A stretch of 34,184 nt of DNA, taken from NCBI RefSeq assembly GCF_001866645.1, contig NZ_MLYP01000056.1, positions 1 through 34,184 of the forward strand, in the 5' to 3' direction. The notes beneath the pieces were generated by a model. The model was not told where the DNA came from and ran no database searches. It was given only the letters and a program-made list of their open reading frames with translations. Shown here piece after piece: positions 22,977-31,356 of this stretch. This DNA is from Streptomyces colonosanans (GTDB taxonomy: Bacteria; Actinomycetota; Actinomycetes; Streptomycetales; Streptomycetaceae). How positions within the stretch are numbered: the first letter of the stretch is position 1; each line of letters starts with the position of its first letter. Made by a program: the position numbers and the translations under genes.

Positions 22977-23981
22977 ATGTGGCCAGGACAGCAGCCGCCC
23001 GGGGGCGAGCAGAATCCGCAGAACCAGAACAACCCCTACCAGCAACCGGGGTACCAGCAGCCGAACCCGTACCAGCAGCCGGGTTTCCAGCAGCCGAATC
23101 CCTATCAGCAGCCCGGGCCGTCGCAGTGGGACGGGCCCACGGTCGTAGGGTCACCGGACGGCGGGGGTGGCGGAAACCGGACGAAGCTCGTCGCCATCGT
23201 GGCGGCCACAGCCGTGGTCGTGGCCGCCGGCGTCACCGGATTCCTGGTTCTGGGCAGCAACAAGGACGACAACGCCGGCGGCGACAAGAACACCCACGCG
23301 CCGACCAGCACCTCGCAGAGCGCGACGCCCTCGGAGTCCTCGTCCGACGACTCACGCGGCGCGGAGACCGAGAAGCCGACCATCGCGGGCTGGAAGGTGG
23401 TCATCAACCCCAGGTGGGGAACGGCCTTCGACGTGCCGCCGGACTGGAACGTCGAGTCGCCCGACACGCTGATCGGTTTCGAGAAGCACGACGCCAAGCC
23501 CGGTGACGAGCCGCTCATCACCATGTCGGCGCCCGCGTACCTCAAGAAGGAGTGGTGCACCTCCGACGAGGACAAGGACGGGCGGGTGGACAACACCCCG
23601 CTGGCCGCGGTGGGCACCAAGGGCTCGAACGGCTCCAAGAGCACCGAGCAGGTCGCCGTGACCGCGGTCCCGTGGTGGGTGTTCGGCGGTTACACGCAGC
23701 CCGACAAGAAGAGCGTCACCTTCGACCACAAGGCGAAGCCGTACACGACCGCGGCCGGTGTCGAGGGCAAGCTCGCCTGGGCCCGCTCCAAGAACACGCC
23801 CCAGAAGGGGAAGTGCGCGAGCGACGGCAAGGCCATCACGTTCGGCTTCAAGAACTCCAAGGGCGACTTCGTCGCCTGGAACCTCTACGGCGCTACGGGC
23901 GTGAAGGACGAACTCCCGGACGCGACGATCATGAAGATCCTCAGCACGGTACGGCTCCACGGCGACCCGGTGGGGTCCTGA
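22977..23981 (+). CDS. Proline/glutamine-rich single-pass membrane protein
   Basis: The 334-aa protein has four parts. A cytoplasmic N-terminus of about 55 residues is built from tandem NPYQQPG[Y/F]QQP units. A Gly-rich linker is followed by one membrane helix (LVAIVAATAVVVAAGVTGFLVL, about 70-92), then a Ser/Thr-rich spacer. The extracytoplasmic domain (about 130-330) has two Cys residues (EWCTSDED and KGKCASDG) that may form a disulfide. This layout is common for actinomycete membrane proteins of unknown function. ATG 22977 lies 8 nt after TAGGGT (22963-22968), suggesting a leaderless transcript. A bidirectional terminator follows. Confidence 0.82.
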   Translation: MWPGQQPPGGEQNPQNQNNPYQQPGYQQPNPYQQPGFQQPNPYQQPGPSQWDGPTVVGSPDGGGGGNRTKLVAIVAATAVVVAAGVTGFLVLGSNKDDNAGGDKNTHAPTSTSQSATPSESSSDDSRGAETEKPTIAGWKVVINPRWGTAFDVPPDWNVESPDTLIGFEKHDAKPGDEPLITMSAPAYLKKEWCTSDEDKDGRVDNTPLAAVGTKGSNGSKSTEQVAVTAVPWWVFGGYTQPDKKSVTFDHKAKPYTTAAGVEGKLAWARSKNTPQKGKCASDGKAITFGFKNSKGDFVAWNLYGATGVKDELPDATIMKILSTVRLHGDPVGS

Positions 23982-23994
23982 ACCGCGCCGGGTT

Positions 23995-24028
23995 CCCCCA
24001 CGACCGGTGATGAGCCCGGTCGTGGGGG
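23995..24028. terminator. Bidirectional terminator
   Basis: CCCCCACGACCGG (23995-24007) and CCGGTCGTGGGGG (24016-24028) form a perfect 13-bp stem with an 8-nt loop, between convergent genes. One arm touches the stop codon of the minus-strand gene. Confidence 0.85.
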
Positions 24029-24874
24029 TCAGCCGATGGTGAAGGCCCCGCCCGGCGGCTCCGGTGACGGTACGGCGTCCTCGTCGTGCACCGGCCCTGC
24101 GCTGCCCATGAAGTCCCGTAGCACAGAGCCGTGTTCGACGCGGGCGGGGAAGGCGTCCGCGGCGGTGCGACGGGCCAGGAGAGCTGTGTCCAGTGGCTGG
24201 TGGCCGGCGATGAGGACGGCATTACCGAAGCGGCGCCCGCGCAGCACCGCCGGCTCGGCGATCAGCGCCAGCTCCTCGAACACCTCGGCGAACGTGGCGA
24301 GTTGGGAGCGGAGGAAGGCGAAGGGCGCGGCGTCGGCGAGGTTCGCCAGATAGACGCCGTCCTCGCGCAGCACCCGCTCGGCGGCGCGTGCGTACGCCAC
24401 CGTGGTCAGATGGGCGGGGATACGCGAGCCGCCGAAGACATCGGCGATCACGATGTCGGCAGAGTCCTGCGGGGCGGCCTCCAGCCAGGCGCGGGCGTCG
24501 TCCGGGTGCAGGGCGATACCGGCGTCCGCGGGCAGCGGCAGATGCTCCACGACGAGGTCGAGCAGGCCCCGGTCGGCCTCCACCACGTCCTGCCGTGAGC
24601 CCGGCCGGGTCGCGACGAGATAGCGGGGCAGGGTGAGCGCGCCCCCGCCGAGGTGCAGCACGTCCAGGGCCTGACCCGGCTCCGCCACCGTGTCCAGCAC
24701 ATGGCCGAGCCGTCGCGCGTACTCGAACTCCAGATGCGTCGGCGCGTCCAGATCGACGTACGACTGCGGCGCCCCGTCGACCGTCAGCAGCCAGGCCCTC
24801 TCACGGTCCACGTCGGGCATCAACTTGGCAGTGCCGTGGTCCACGGCACGGGTCACGGGTATGGGCTCGCTCAC
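24029..24874 (-). CDS. Spermidine synthase-like methyltransferase-fold protein
   Basis: The 281-aa protein has the Rossmann core of spermidine synthases: LDVLHLGGGALTLPRYLVA (motif I), DVVEADRGLLDLVVEHLPL and DSADIVIADVFGGSRIPAHL. The last is followed by YARAAERVLREDGVYLANLA. The conserved acidic residue after strand 4 (ADVFGG) is present, but the polyamine-binding pocket residues of SpeE are not obvious. It may bind decarboxylated SAM or act on another substrate. GTG 24874 follows CACAAT (24886-24881) by 6 nt and has no ribosome site, so it is likely leaderless. A link to the glutamylamine ligase nearby is possible but not supported by an operon. Confidence 0.8.
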   Translation of the reverse strand: MSEPIPVTRAVDHGTAKLMPDVDRERAWLLTVDGAPQSYVDLDAPTHLEFEYARRLGHVLDTVAEPGQALDVLHLGGGALTLPRYLVATRPGSRQDVVEADRGLLDLVVEHLPLPADAGIALHPDDARAWLEAAPQDSADIVIADVFGGSRIPAHLTTVAYARAAERVLREDGVYLANLADAAPFAFLRSQLATFAEVFEELALIAEPAVLRGRRFGNAVLIAGHQPLDTALLARRTAADAFPARVEHGSVLRDFMGSAGPVHDEDAVPSPEPPGGAFTIG

Positions 24875-24973
24875 CCGTCCATTGTGCAGGGGCAGGAGTC
24901 CCGGGCCGTACACGGTGCGCGGCAGCCCGGACAGGCCGTCGCCTCGACCGGCGGGACACCCCGTCCGTCGCGA

Positions 24974-25010
24974 ACGCGGGTGCCCACCCCTTCCGGGTGG
25001 GCACCCGCGT
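24974..25010 (-). terminator. Strong terminator after EF-Tu3 gene
   Basis: ACGCGGGTGCCCACCC (24974-24989) and its exact complement (24995-25010) form a 16-bp stem with a 5-nt loop, 34 bp beyond the stop codon. Confidence 0.88.
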
Positions 25011-25044
25011 GCCGGGCCGCTCGGCCGTCACCGGCGGGCCGGGC

Positions 25045-26214
25045 TCAGCCCACGGTCGTCACCGTGCCCGCGCCGACCGTCCGGCCGCCCTCGCGGATCG
25101 CGAAGCCGAGGCCGGGCTCCAGCGGGACCTCGCGGCCCAGCTCCACCGTCATGGTGACCGTGTCGCCGGGCCGGGCGACCGCCGTCTCCCCGAGGTCGAC
25201 GTCGCCGACCACGTCCGCGGTGCGGATGTAGAACTGCGGCCGGTAGCCGGTCGACACCGGGGTCGTACGGCCGCCCTCGCGCGCCGACAGGACGTAGACC
25301 TGCGCCGAGAAGCGACGGCTCGGCGCGACGCTGCCGGGCGCCGCGACGATGTGTCCGCGACGCACCGCGTCACGCGGCACCCCGCGCAGCAGCAGCGCCA
25401 CGTTGTCCCCGGCCTGCGCCTCCTCCATGGGCTTGCCGAAGGTCTCCAGGCCGGTGACCACGGTCTCCAGGCCGGCACCGAGCACCTCGACGCGGTCGCC
25501 CACACGGACGGTGCCGCGTTCCACGGCGCCCGTGACGACCGTGCCGCGGCCGGTGATGGTGAGCACGTTCTCCACCGGTAGCAGGAACGGCGCGTCCACG
25601 TACCGCTCGGGCATGGGCACATAGGTGTCCACCGCGTCGAGCAGCGCGTCGATCGCCGCGGTCCAACGTGGGTCTCCCTCAAGGGCCTTGAGCCCGGAGA
25701 CCCGGACCACCGGTACGGACTCGCCCGGGTAGCCCTGCGCGGTCAGCAGTTCGCGGATCTCGAGCTCGACGAGGTCCGTGAGCTCCTCGTCGCCCGCGTC
25801 GGCCTTGTTGAGGGCGACGACGATGTGGTCGACACCCACCTGCCGGGCCAGCAGCACGTGTTCGGCGGTCTGCGGCATGACTCCGTCGAGCGCGGAGACG
25901 ACGAGGATCGCTCCGTCGAGCTGCGCGGCTCCGGTGACCATGTTCTTGACGTAGTCGGCGTGGCCGGGCATGTCCACGTGCGCGTAGTGCCGGGTGTCGG
26001 TCTCGTACTCGACGTGCGCGATGTTGATGGTGATGCCCCGCGCCGCCTCCTCCGGGGCCCGGTCGATCCGGTCGAAGGGCACGAAGGCGGAGGCGCCGCG
26101 CTCGGCGAGGACCTTGGTGATGGCAGCGGTCAGGGTGGTTTTGCCGTGGTCGACGTGACCCATCGTGCCGATGTTCAGGTGCGGTTTGGTGCGCACGTAT
26201 GCCGTCTTGGGCAT
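25045..26214 (-). CDS. tuf3: Divergent elongation factor Tu (EF-Tu3 type)
   Basis: The 389-aa GTPase delivers aminoacyl-tRNA to the ribosome. G1 is GHVDHGKT (residues 19-26), switch I RGITIN (59-64), G3 DMPGHADYV (81-89), G4 NKAD (136-139) and G5 SGLKAL (173-178). It is clearly diverged from housekeeping EF-Tu, which usually has DCPGH, NKxD with Cys or Met next to it, SALKAL, and a Lys-rich end. Here these are DMPGH, NKADA, SGLKAL and VGAGTVTTVG. Streptomyces carry such a second, diverged EF-Tu (tuf3) besides the tuf1 in the ribosomal operon. In S. coelicolor tuf3 is reported to be expressed under stringent or stress conditions. It may confer different sensitivity to elfamycin antibiotics. 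ATG 26214 has GAGG about 9 nt upstream. It is monocistronic with a strong terminator and a long upstream leader. Confidence 0.93.
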   Translation of the reverse strand: MPKTAYVRTKPHLNIGTMGHVDHGKTTLTAAITKVLAERGASAFVPFDRIDRAPEEAARGITINIAHVEYETDTRHYAHVDMPGHADYVKNMVTGAAQLDGAILVVSALDGVMPQTAEHVLLARQVGVDHIVVALNKADAGDEELTDLVELEIRELLTAQGYPGESVPVVRVSGLKALEGDPRWTAAIDALLDAVDTYVPMPERYVDAPFLLPVENVLTITGRGTVVTGAVERGTVRVGDRVEVLGAGLETVVTGLETFGKPMEEAQAGDNVALLLRGVPRDAVRRGHIVAAPGSVAPSRRFSAQVYVLSAREGGRTTPVSTGYRPQFYIRTADVVGDVDLGETAVARPGDTVTMTVELGREVPLEPGLGFAIREGGRTVGAGTVTTVG

Positions 26215-26302
26215 GGCTGTACCTCGAAGCCTCTTCAGTGGTACCGAGTGACGGCCCCGGCGCGGGGAAGGCCGGCCGGGACGGGGACCCCAAGGACGTG
26301 CC

Positions 26303-26345
26303 GACCCTCCCCCTGCGGGGTCCGCCGGACGATCCGGGGAGGGTC
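26303..26345 (-). promoter_or_regulatory. Hairpin in tuf3 leader with competing small hairpins
   Basis: GACCCTCCCC and GGGGAGGGTC (26303-26312 / 26336-26345) form a perfect 10-bp stem with a 23-nt loop, about 90 bp before tuf3. Two smaller hairpins, CCCC-TGC-GGGG (26310-26320) and CCGGA-CGA-TCCGG (26325-26337), use the same bases and exclude it. The first-transcribed arm begins at the stop codon of the 33-codon ORF upstream. No U-tract follows. Confidence 0.45.
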
Positions 26346-26445
26346 AGCTTCGGGCGCCGTCAACGGCTGCCAGGAGAAGCGGGAAGGCAGCCTTCGGCGC
26401 ATCCGCGGCGGCGGATGCTGCAAGGACGAAGGCGTACCGGAACAT
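26344..26445 (-). CDS. Possible leader peptide ORF upstream of tuf3
   Basis: The 33-codon ORF starts at ATG 26445 with GAGGA at 8 nt spacing. It reads MFRYAFVLAASAAADAPKAA then FPLLLAAVDGARS, and about a third of it is Ala. The TGA stop lies at the base of the hairpin described above, so a ribosome ending here would cover the first arm. This geometry is like transcription attenuation or translation-coupled leaders. The frame is open further upstream, so it could also be chance. Confidence 0.35.
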   Translation of the reverse strand: MFRYAFVLAASAAADAPKAAFPLLLAAVDGARS

Positions 26446-26653
26446 GCCGTAGATCCTCGTCGACGGATCCGCCCACGTCGAATGGTTTTTCACGCGGCCC
26501 GAGCATCGGGCGGTCCGTAGCGAAAGGAAGCAACAGGGAGTCACTGAGCGGCTGTTCGGCGCCGCGGGCGGTACGTCCGCAGCACCCCAAGCCGTGACGC
26601 CCGGGACACCCGCCATACGGCGATCACACACGCCGGTCGGTTACTGTCACCAG

Positions 26654-27433
26654 ATGCTCGATGCCACCACCCGCTCTGGGGGCACCGCCATGGCCTCTCC
26701 CCAGGCCACCGCCGCGGAGTTCACCACCGCGTCGGCCGCCGCCGTCGCCGCACCGCTCGGTTTCACCACCCGCTGCACCAGAGTGCTGCTCTCACCCTGG
26801 TCGCGGCTCGCCCTGCTGGTGGCGCTGCTCGCCGCGGCCGCGTCCTGCATGCTGCTGTTCGAGCCGCAGAAGCTGCTGACCCACGGCTGGCCACCGCAGC
26901 TCGCGGGTGTCGCGGCAGCCCTCGTCTTCGCCGTGGCGTACGGACTGTGCACGGTCGCGTTCGTGCCACGTCCGCTGCTGAACCTCGCGGGGGGTGCCCT
27001 GTTCGGCTCCCAGCTGGGTACGGGCACGGCCCTCGCCGGCACGGTGCTCGGGGCCGGGCTCGCCTTCGGACTCGGCCGCCTGCTCGGGCAGGACGCGCTG
27101 CGCCTGCTCCTGCGCGGCCGCTGGCTGAATGCGGCGGACGGGCAGTTGAGCAGGCACGGGTTCCGCTCGATGATGGCCGCCCGGCTGTTCCCGGGGGTGC
27201 CGTTCTGGGCTGCCAACTACTGTGCGGCCGTCTCCCGGATGCGCTGGGCGCCGTTCCTGGTCGCAACGGCGCTCGGCTCGATCCCGAACACCGCCGCGTA
27301 CGTCGTCGCCGGCGCTCGCGCCGCGCGGCCGACCTCGCCCGCCTTTCTGGTCGCGATGTGCTTCATCGCCATCCCCGCGCTGGCCGGCGCGGTGGTGGCC
27401 TGGCGAAAGCGCCACCACTTCAAGGGGAAGTAG
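26654..27433 (+). CDS. TVP38/TMEM64-family membrane protein
   Basis: The 259-aa membrane protein belongs to the VTT (SNARE-associated/DedA-related) superfamily. After a Thr/Ala-rich N-terminus of about 45 residues come a helix (LALLVALLAAAASCMLLFEP) and AYGLCTVAFVPRPLLNLAGG. The VTT core follows: LFGSQLGTGTALAGTVLGAG and LAFGLGRLLGQ, then MMAARLFPGVPFWAANYCAA with the conserved Arg, and GSIPNTAAYVVAG. It likely moves or flips lipids. ATG 26654 lies 6 nt after TACTGT (26642-26647), suggesting a leaderless transcript. It is divergent from tuf3 and its leader. Confidence 0.86.
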   Translation: MLDATTRSGGTAMASPQATAAEFTTASAAAVAAPLGFTTRCTRVLLSPWSRLALLVALLAAAASCMLLFEPQKLLTHGWPPQLAGVAAALVFAVAYGLCTVAFVPRPLLNLAGGALFGSQLGTGTALAGTVLGAGLAFGLGRLLGQDALRLLLRGRWLNAADGQLSRHGFRSMMAARLFPGVPFWAANYCAAVSRMRWAPFLVATALGSIPNTAAYVVAGARAARPTSPAFLVAMCFIAIPALAGAVVAWRKRHHFKGK

Positions 27434-27652
27434 GCCCGTCCACGGCGTCCCCGGGTACACGTTCGACAGCCCGCACATCCCGCGCGGCGGTTCGGGCTGC
27501 TTCAACCGTCGGTAACGCTCCCGTGGTGGTGGCGTCATCTTGGGGAGCTAATCTGCCCCCCAACACACCCGAGTACCGGTTGCGCTCCGGCGCGCCGCGG
27601 CTCGGCGTGCCCGTCGCCGCTTCCACGATCAGCGCTTGGACCACATCACTTC

Positions 27653-28528
27653 ATGTCTTGGTTTGAATCCCTCGTCCTCGGACTCGTCCAGGGGCTGACC
27701 GAATTCCTCCCCGTCTCCTCCAGCGCGCATCTGCGGCTGACCGCGGTCTTCGCGGGCTGGACGGATCCAGGCGCCGCGTTCACCGCGATCACCCAGATCG
27801 GCACGGAGGCGGCGGTGCTGATCTACTTCCGCAAGGACATCGCGAACATCCTCTCGGCCTGGTTCCGCTCGCTGTTCGACAAGAACATGCGGCAGGACCC
27901 CGACGCGCGGATGGGCTGGCTGGTGATCGTCGGCTCCATACCCATCGGTGTGCTCGGGGTGACCCTCAAGGACCAGATCGAGGGCCCGTTCCGCGATCTG
28001 CGGATCACCGCGACGATGCTGATCGTCATGGGCGTGGTCCTCGGCGTCGCGGACCGGCTCGCGGCGCGCGACGAGGCGAGCGGCCGCCACCGGCTCCCGA
28101 AGCAGCGCAAGACGCTCCAGGACCTGAACATCAAGGACGGTCTGATCTACGGCTTCTGCCAGGCGATGGCCCTGATTCCCGGTGTCTCCCGCTCCGGTGC
28201 CACGATCAGCGGCGGCCTGTTCCTGGGCTACCGGCGTGAGGCCGCGGCCCGCTACTCCTTCCTGCTGGCCATCCCGGCCGTGCTGGCCTCGGGCGTGTTC
28301 GAGCTCAAGGACGCCGCGGCTGCCGGGCATGTGAGCTGGGGACCGACGCTGTTCGCGACGGTCATCGCGTTCGTGTCGGGTTACGCGGTCATCGCGTGGT
28401 TCATGAAGTTCATCTCCTCGAAGTCCTTCATGCCGTTCGTCTGGTACCGGGTGGCCCTCGGGGTGGCCATCATCGCCCTGGTCAGCGCCGGTGTACTGAG
28501 CCCTCACGCGGGCGAGTCGGCGGGCTGA
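27653..28528 (+). CDS. uppP: Undecaprenyl-diphosphatase UppP (BacA)
   Basis: The 291-aa membrane enzyme dephosphorylates undecaprenyl pyrophosphate to recycle the C55 carrier for cell-wall synthesis, and it can give bacitracin resistance. Signature 1 is QGLTEFLPVSSSAHL (residues 13-27, with catalytic Glu17 and the Ser/His cluster). Signature 2 is PGVSRSGATISGGL (around residue 178-191, with the catalytic Arg). About eight hydrophobic segments are present. The start ATG 27653 fits the family N-terminus exactly (MSWFESLVLGLVQG) but has no clear ribosome site. A TAATCT box lies inside the inverted repeat TTGGGG/CCCCAA (27540-27563) and may be the promoter. Confidence 0.95.
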   Translation: MSWFESLVLGLVQGLTEFLPVSSSAHLRLTAVFAGWTDPGAAFTAITQIGTEAAVLIYFRKDIANILSAWFRSLFDKNMRQDPDARMGWLVIVGSIPIGVLGVTLKDQIEGPFRDLRITATMLIVMGVVLGVADRLAARDEASGRHRLPKQRKTLQDLNIKDGLIYGFCQAMALIPGVSRSGATISGGLFLGYRREAAARYSFLLAIPAVLASGVFELKDAAAAGHVSWGPTLFATVIAFVSGYAVIAWFMKFISSKSFMPFVWYRVALGVAIIALVSAGVLSPHAGESAG

Positions 28529-28650
28529 CGGGGCGAATCGCTCTCCGGGCACCGGCATCTGGACGGGGCCACACGGCGCACCGCCCGGATGCCGACGCCG
28601 GACTGACGGTGCCGCGGAACGCTCGTTCAGGCCGACAGGCGTGGGTTCGC

Positions 28651-28672
28651 GAATTGCATAATTTTGCAATTC
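28651..28672. promoter_or_regulatory. AT-rich ArsR/SmtB-type operator
   Basis: GAATTGCA-TAATTT-TGCAATTC is a perfect 8-6-8 palindrome standing out as AT-rich in very GC-rich DNA. It lies about 155 bp upstream of the ArsR start. ArsR/SmtB proteins bind such 12-2-12-like or imperfect AT-rich palindromes near their own promoter. Confidence 0.65.
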
Positions 28673-28826
28673 TCTACATCATGGATGGCTGGCCGTGCCA
28701 CCTCTATGGGGGTACGGCCCCCGCCTGCGCAGACGCGACGGGCGCCGGCGAGGCGCAGCGCGTCCTGCGCGGTGCCCCGACGATGTGCGGCTGCGCGGGA
28801 GAAGTCGACGAGGAGGAGACAGGGCA

Positions 28827-29168
28827 GTGCCGGTTCCGCTGTATCAGGCGAAGGCGGAGTTCTTCCGCATGCTGGGTCATCCCGTGCGGATCCGCGTCCT
28901 GGAGCTCCTCCAGGACGGCCCGACGGCCGTACGCGACCTGCTTGCCGAGATCGAGATCGAGCCCGCCGCACTCTCCCAGCAGCTGGCCGTCCTGCGGCGT
29001 TCCGGGATCGTCACCTCCACACGCGAGGGCTCCACCGTCATCTACCAGCTAGCCGGTGGAGATGTGGCGGAGCTGATGCGGGCGGCCCGCCGGATCCTGA
29101 CCGAGATGCTGGCGGGGCAGAACGAGCTGCTGGCCGAGCTGCGGGAAGCCGAGGTTCCGAACCGGTGA
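28827..29168 (+). CDS. ArsR-family regulator lacking cysteine
   Basis: The 113-aa winged-helix protein reads FFRMLGHPVRIRVLELLQDG, VRDLLAEIEIEPAALSQQLA, VLRRSGIVTSTREGSTVIYQ and a C-terminal helix (ELMRAARRILTEMLAGQNEL). It has no Cys at all and only one His, so it cannot sense arsenic or zinc through the classical Cys sites. It may respond to another signal such as anion, pH or redox through a partner. GTG 28827 follows AGGAGG at about 10 nt; an upstream in-frame GTG at 28695 would add 44 non-conserved residues. The stop overlaps the SulP start (GTGA), so both are translated together. Confidence 0.87.
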   Translation: MPVPLYQAKAEFFRMLGHPVRIRVLELLQDGPTAVRDLLAEIEIEPAALSQQLAVLRRSGIVTSTREGSTVIYQLAGGDVAELMRAARRILTEMLAGQNELLAELREAEVPNR

Positions 29169-30880
29169 GCACCCTGGTGACCCGGGGGGTTGCCCGGGTG
29201 TGTTCCCTACTGCCCTCGCGTGCCGATCTGGCGATGATGGGCCGCGCCCCGAAACAGGACCTGCTGGCCGGCCTGACGGTGGCGATCGTCGCGCTGCCGC
29301 TGGCGCTCGGCTTCGGGGTCTCCTCCGGTCTGGGTGCCGAGGCGGGGCTGGCCACTGCCGTGGTGGCGGGCGCGATCGCGGCGCTGTTCGGCGGCTCGAA
29401 TCTTCAGGTGTCCGGTCCGACCGGGGCGATGACCGTGGTCCTTGTGCCGATCGCCGCCCAGCACGGCTCGGGCGGCGTCCTGACCGTGGGCCTGATCGCC
29501 GGGGTGATCCTGCTCGGCCTGGCCGTAGTGCGGGCGGGCCGGTACATGGCCTACATCCCGGCCTCGGTGGTGGAGGGCTTCACGCTCGGTATCGCCCTGG
29601 TAATCGGGTTGCAGCAGGTCCCGAACGCACTGGGCGTGGGCAAGCCGGAGGGCGACAGGGTCCTGACGGTCACCTGGCGGGCCGCCGAGGCTTTCGTCGC
29701 GTCGCCGAACTGGACCGCTGTCGCACTCGCGCTCTCAGTGGCCGCGGTGATGCTGGCGGGGGCCCGGTGGCGGCCGACCGTTCCGTTCTCGATCATCGCC
29801 GTGATCGCCGCCACGATCGTGGCGCAGGTCTTCTCTCTCGATGCCGCCGCCCCGATCGGGGATCTGCCGTCGGGCCTGCCCGCTCCGTCGCTCGGTTTCG
29901 TCGACCTCTCCGCGTTCGGCTCTCTCTTGGCGCCGGCCGTCGCGGTCGCCGCGCTCGCCGCCCTGGAGTCGCTGCTGTCCGCGCAGGTCGCCGACGGCAT
30001 GACGATGACGGTGGGCCAGAAGCACGACCCGGACAAGGAGCTGTTCGGACAGGGCCTGGCGAACATCGCCGCCCCGCTGTTCGGCGGCGTCCCCGCGACC
30101 GGCGCGATAGCCCGTACCGCGGTCAACGTCCGTACCGGCGCCTCCTCCCGGCTGGCCGCCCTCACCCACGCGGTGATCCTCGGCGTGATCGTGTTCGCCG
30201 CCGCGCCGCTGGTCTCCAGGATCCCGCTGGCCGCGCTGGCCGGGGTGCTGATCGCGACCGCGATCCGCATGGTCGAGGTCGGCTCGCTGCTCGCGATGGC
30301 CAAAGCCACCCGCTCCGACGCCCTCGTACTCGTGCTGACCGCCGTGGCCACCGTGGCCCTGGACCTGGTGTACGCGGTCATCATCGGCCTGGCCGTCGCG
30401 GGCGCCCTCGCCCTTCGCGCGGTGGCCAGGCAGACCCGCATGGACCAGGTCGACTTCCGTCCCGATGTGCCGGGCGACCACAGCGAGGAGGAACACGCGC
30501 TGCTCGCCGAGCACATCGTCGCCTACCGCATCGACGGTCCGCTGTTCTTCGCCGGGGCCCACCGCTTCCTGCTCGAGCTGTCCGAGGTGGCCGACGTCCG
30601 CGTGGTGATCCTGCGCATGTCCCGCGTCACGACCATCGACGCCACCGGCGCCCTGGTCCTCAAGGACGCCGTCGTCAAGCTGGCCCGCCGCGGGATCGTG
30701 GTGATGGCCTCCGGTATCCGCCTGGGACAGCACCAGGTGCTGGACTCCGTCGGCGCGCTCGACCTGCTGCGGCACGAAGGCCGCGAGTACGCCACCACCC
30801 CCGAGGCCATCGCCGGCGCCCGGAAGTACCTCGAACACGCCGGACTCCTGGGCCCGCACCCCACCGCAAAGATCCCGTAA
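29165..30880 (+). CDS. SulP-family anion transporter with STAS domain
   Basis: The 571-aa transporter is of the SulP/SLC26 type, which carries sulfate, bicarbonate or other anions. The membrane part starts with DLLAGLTVAIVALPLALGFG and ALFGGSNLQVSGPTGAMTVV (the SulP signature), and has LESLLSAQVADGMT and NIAAPLFGGVPATGAIARTA on the later helices. A cytoplasmic STAS domain (about residues 450-550: AYRIDGPLFFAGAHRFL, VVILRMSRVTTIDATGALVL) ends the protein, as in full-length members. GTG 29165 overlaps the ArsR stop. No carbonic anhydrase is fused, so sulfate and bicarbonate cannot be told apart. Confidence 0.93.
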   Translation: MSTLVTRGVARVCSLLPSRADLAMMGRAPKQDLLAGLTVAIVALPLALGFGVSSGLGAEAGLATAVVAGAIAALFGGSNLQVSGPTGAMTVVLVPIAAQHGSGGVLTVGLIAGVILLGLAVVRAGRYMAYIPASVVEGFTLGIALVIGLQQVPNALGVGKPEGDRVLTVTWRAAEAFVASPNWTAVALALSVAAVMLAGARWRPTVPFSIIAVIAATIVAQVFSLDAAAPIGDLPSGLPAPSLGFVDLSAFGSLLAPAVAVAALAALESLLSAQVADGMTMTVGQKHDPDKELFGQGLANIAAPLFGGVPATGAIARTAVNVRTGASSRLAALTHAVILGVIVFAAAPLVSRIPLAALAGVLIATAIRMVEVGSLLAMAKATRSDALVLVLTAVATVALDLVYAVIIGLAVAGALALRAVARQTRMDQVDFRPDVPGDHSEEEHALLAEHIVAYRIDGPLFFAGAHRFLLELSEVADVRVVILRMSRVTTIDATGALVLKDAVVKLARRGIVVMASGIRLGQHQVLDSVGALDLLRHEGREYATTPEAIAGARKYLEHAGLLGPHPTAKIP

Positions 30881-31009
30881 CCGTGCCCGCCGACCGCCTG
30901 ATGACCGAGGGGTCCGGCAGCGAGGCCCTACGACTACGGCATCCCGCGAGCCGGATTCATCCGAATGGCTCAACATGCGCGCCACGCCCCGAGGGGCGAA
31001 GCTGGTGCC

Positions 31010-31225
31010 ATGGCCGAGCACCATCTGATCGTGTCCGCACCCACCGGGACCGGTGGCCGGCGCATCCAGTCCGATGATGTGACGCTGGGGATGGCGTACC
31101 GCCTGCACGATGTGGCGGTGCTGCTCCAGCGTGCCGGGCTGGGAGGCTGGGACGAACTGGACGTGATCGAGTCGCCCTTGATCGAGTGGCACGGAGGCGG
31201 GCCTGAGGAGTGGTTCGAGGAGTAG
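31010..31225 (+). CDS. Small hypothetical protein
   Basis: The 71-aa protein starts at ATG 31010 with GAGGGG about 14 nt upstream (spacing long); an ATG at 30965 would add 15 residues. It reads MAEHHLIVSAPTGTGGRRIQ, LGMAYRLHDVAVLLQRAGL and an acidic end (HGGGPEEWFEE). No family is recognised and there is no membrane segment. The next 130 bp (31226-31356) are lower in GC and contain GGTCAGGG (31259-31266) / CCCTGACC (31321-31328), which may end transcription. Confidence 0.5.
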   Translation: MAEHHLIVSAPTGTGGRRIQSDDVTLGMAYRLHDVAVLLQRAGLGGWDELDVIESPLIEWHGGGPEEWFEE

Positions 31226-31356
31226 GCGGCCCCGGCGACCCCTCCAGTCCCCGCGGAAGGTCAGGGAGAGAATTTTCGTCCCGATATCGAACGCACATCC
31301 GAAATACGCCTGCTTCTGGCCCCTGACCGCCCGCGCGTGACACTGCGGCACCAGCT

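Noticed and set aside
26594..26653. Extended N-terminus of the TVP38-type protein
   Set aside because: The extra 20 residues contain the -10 box TACTGT and no ribosome site, so the start at 26654 is better supported.
28681..29052. Cys-containing ORF overlapping the arsR leader and gene
   Set aside because: It briefly looked like a cysteine-rich leader peptide (MCGCAG), but it continues as low-complexity shadow sequence through arsR and has no ribosome site.
28664..29160. N-terminal extension of the SulP frame starting at 28664
   Set aside because: It overlaps ArsR in another frame and has no transporter features. The GTGA overlap at 29165 is the better start.
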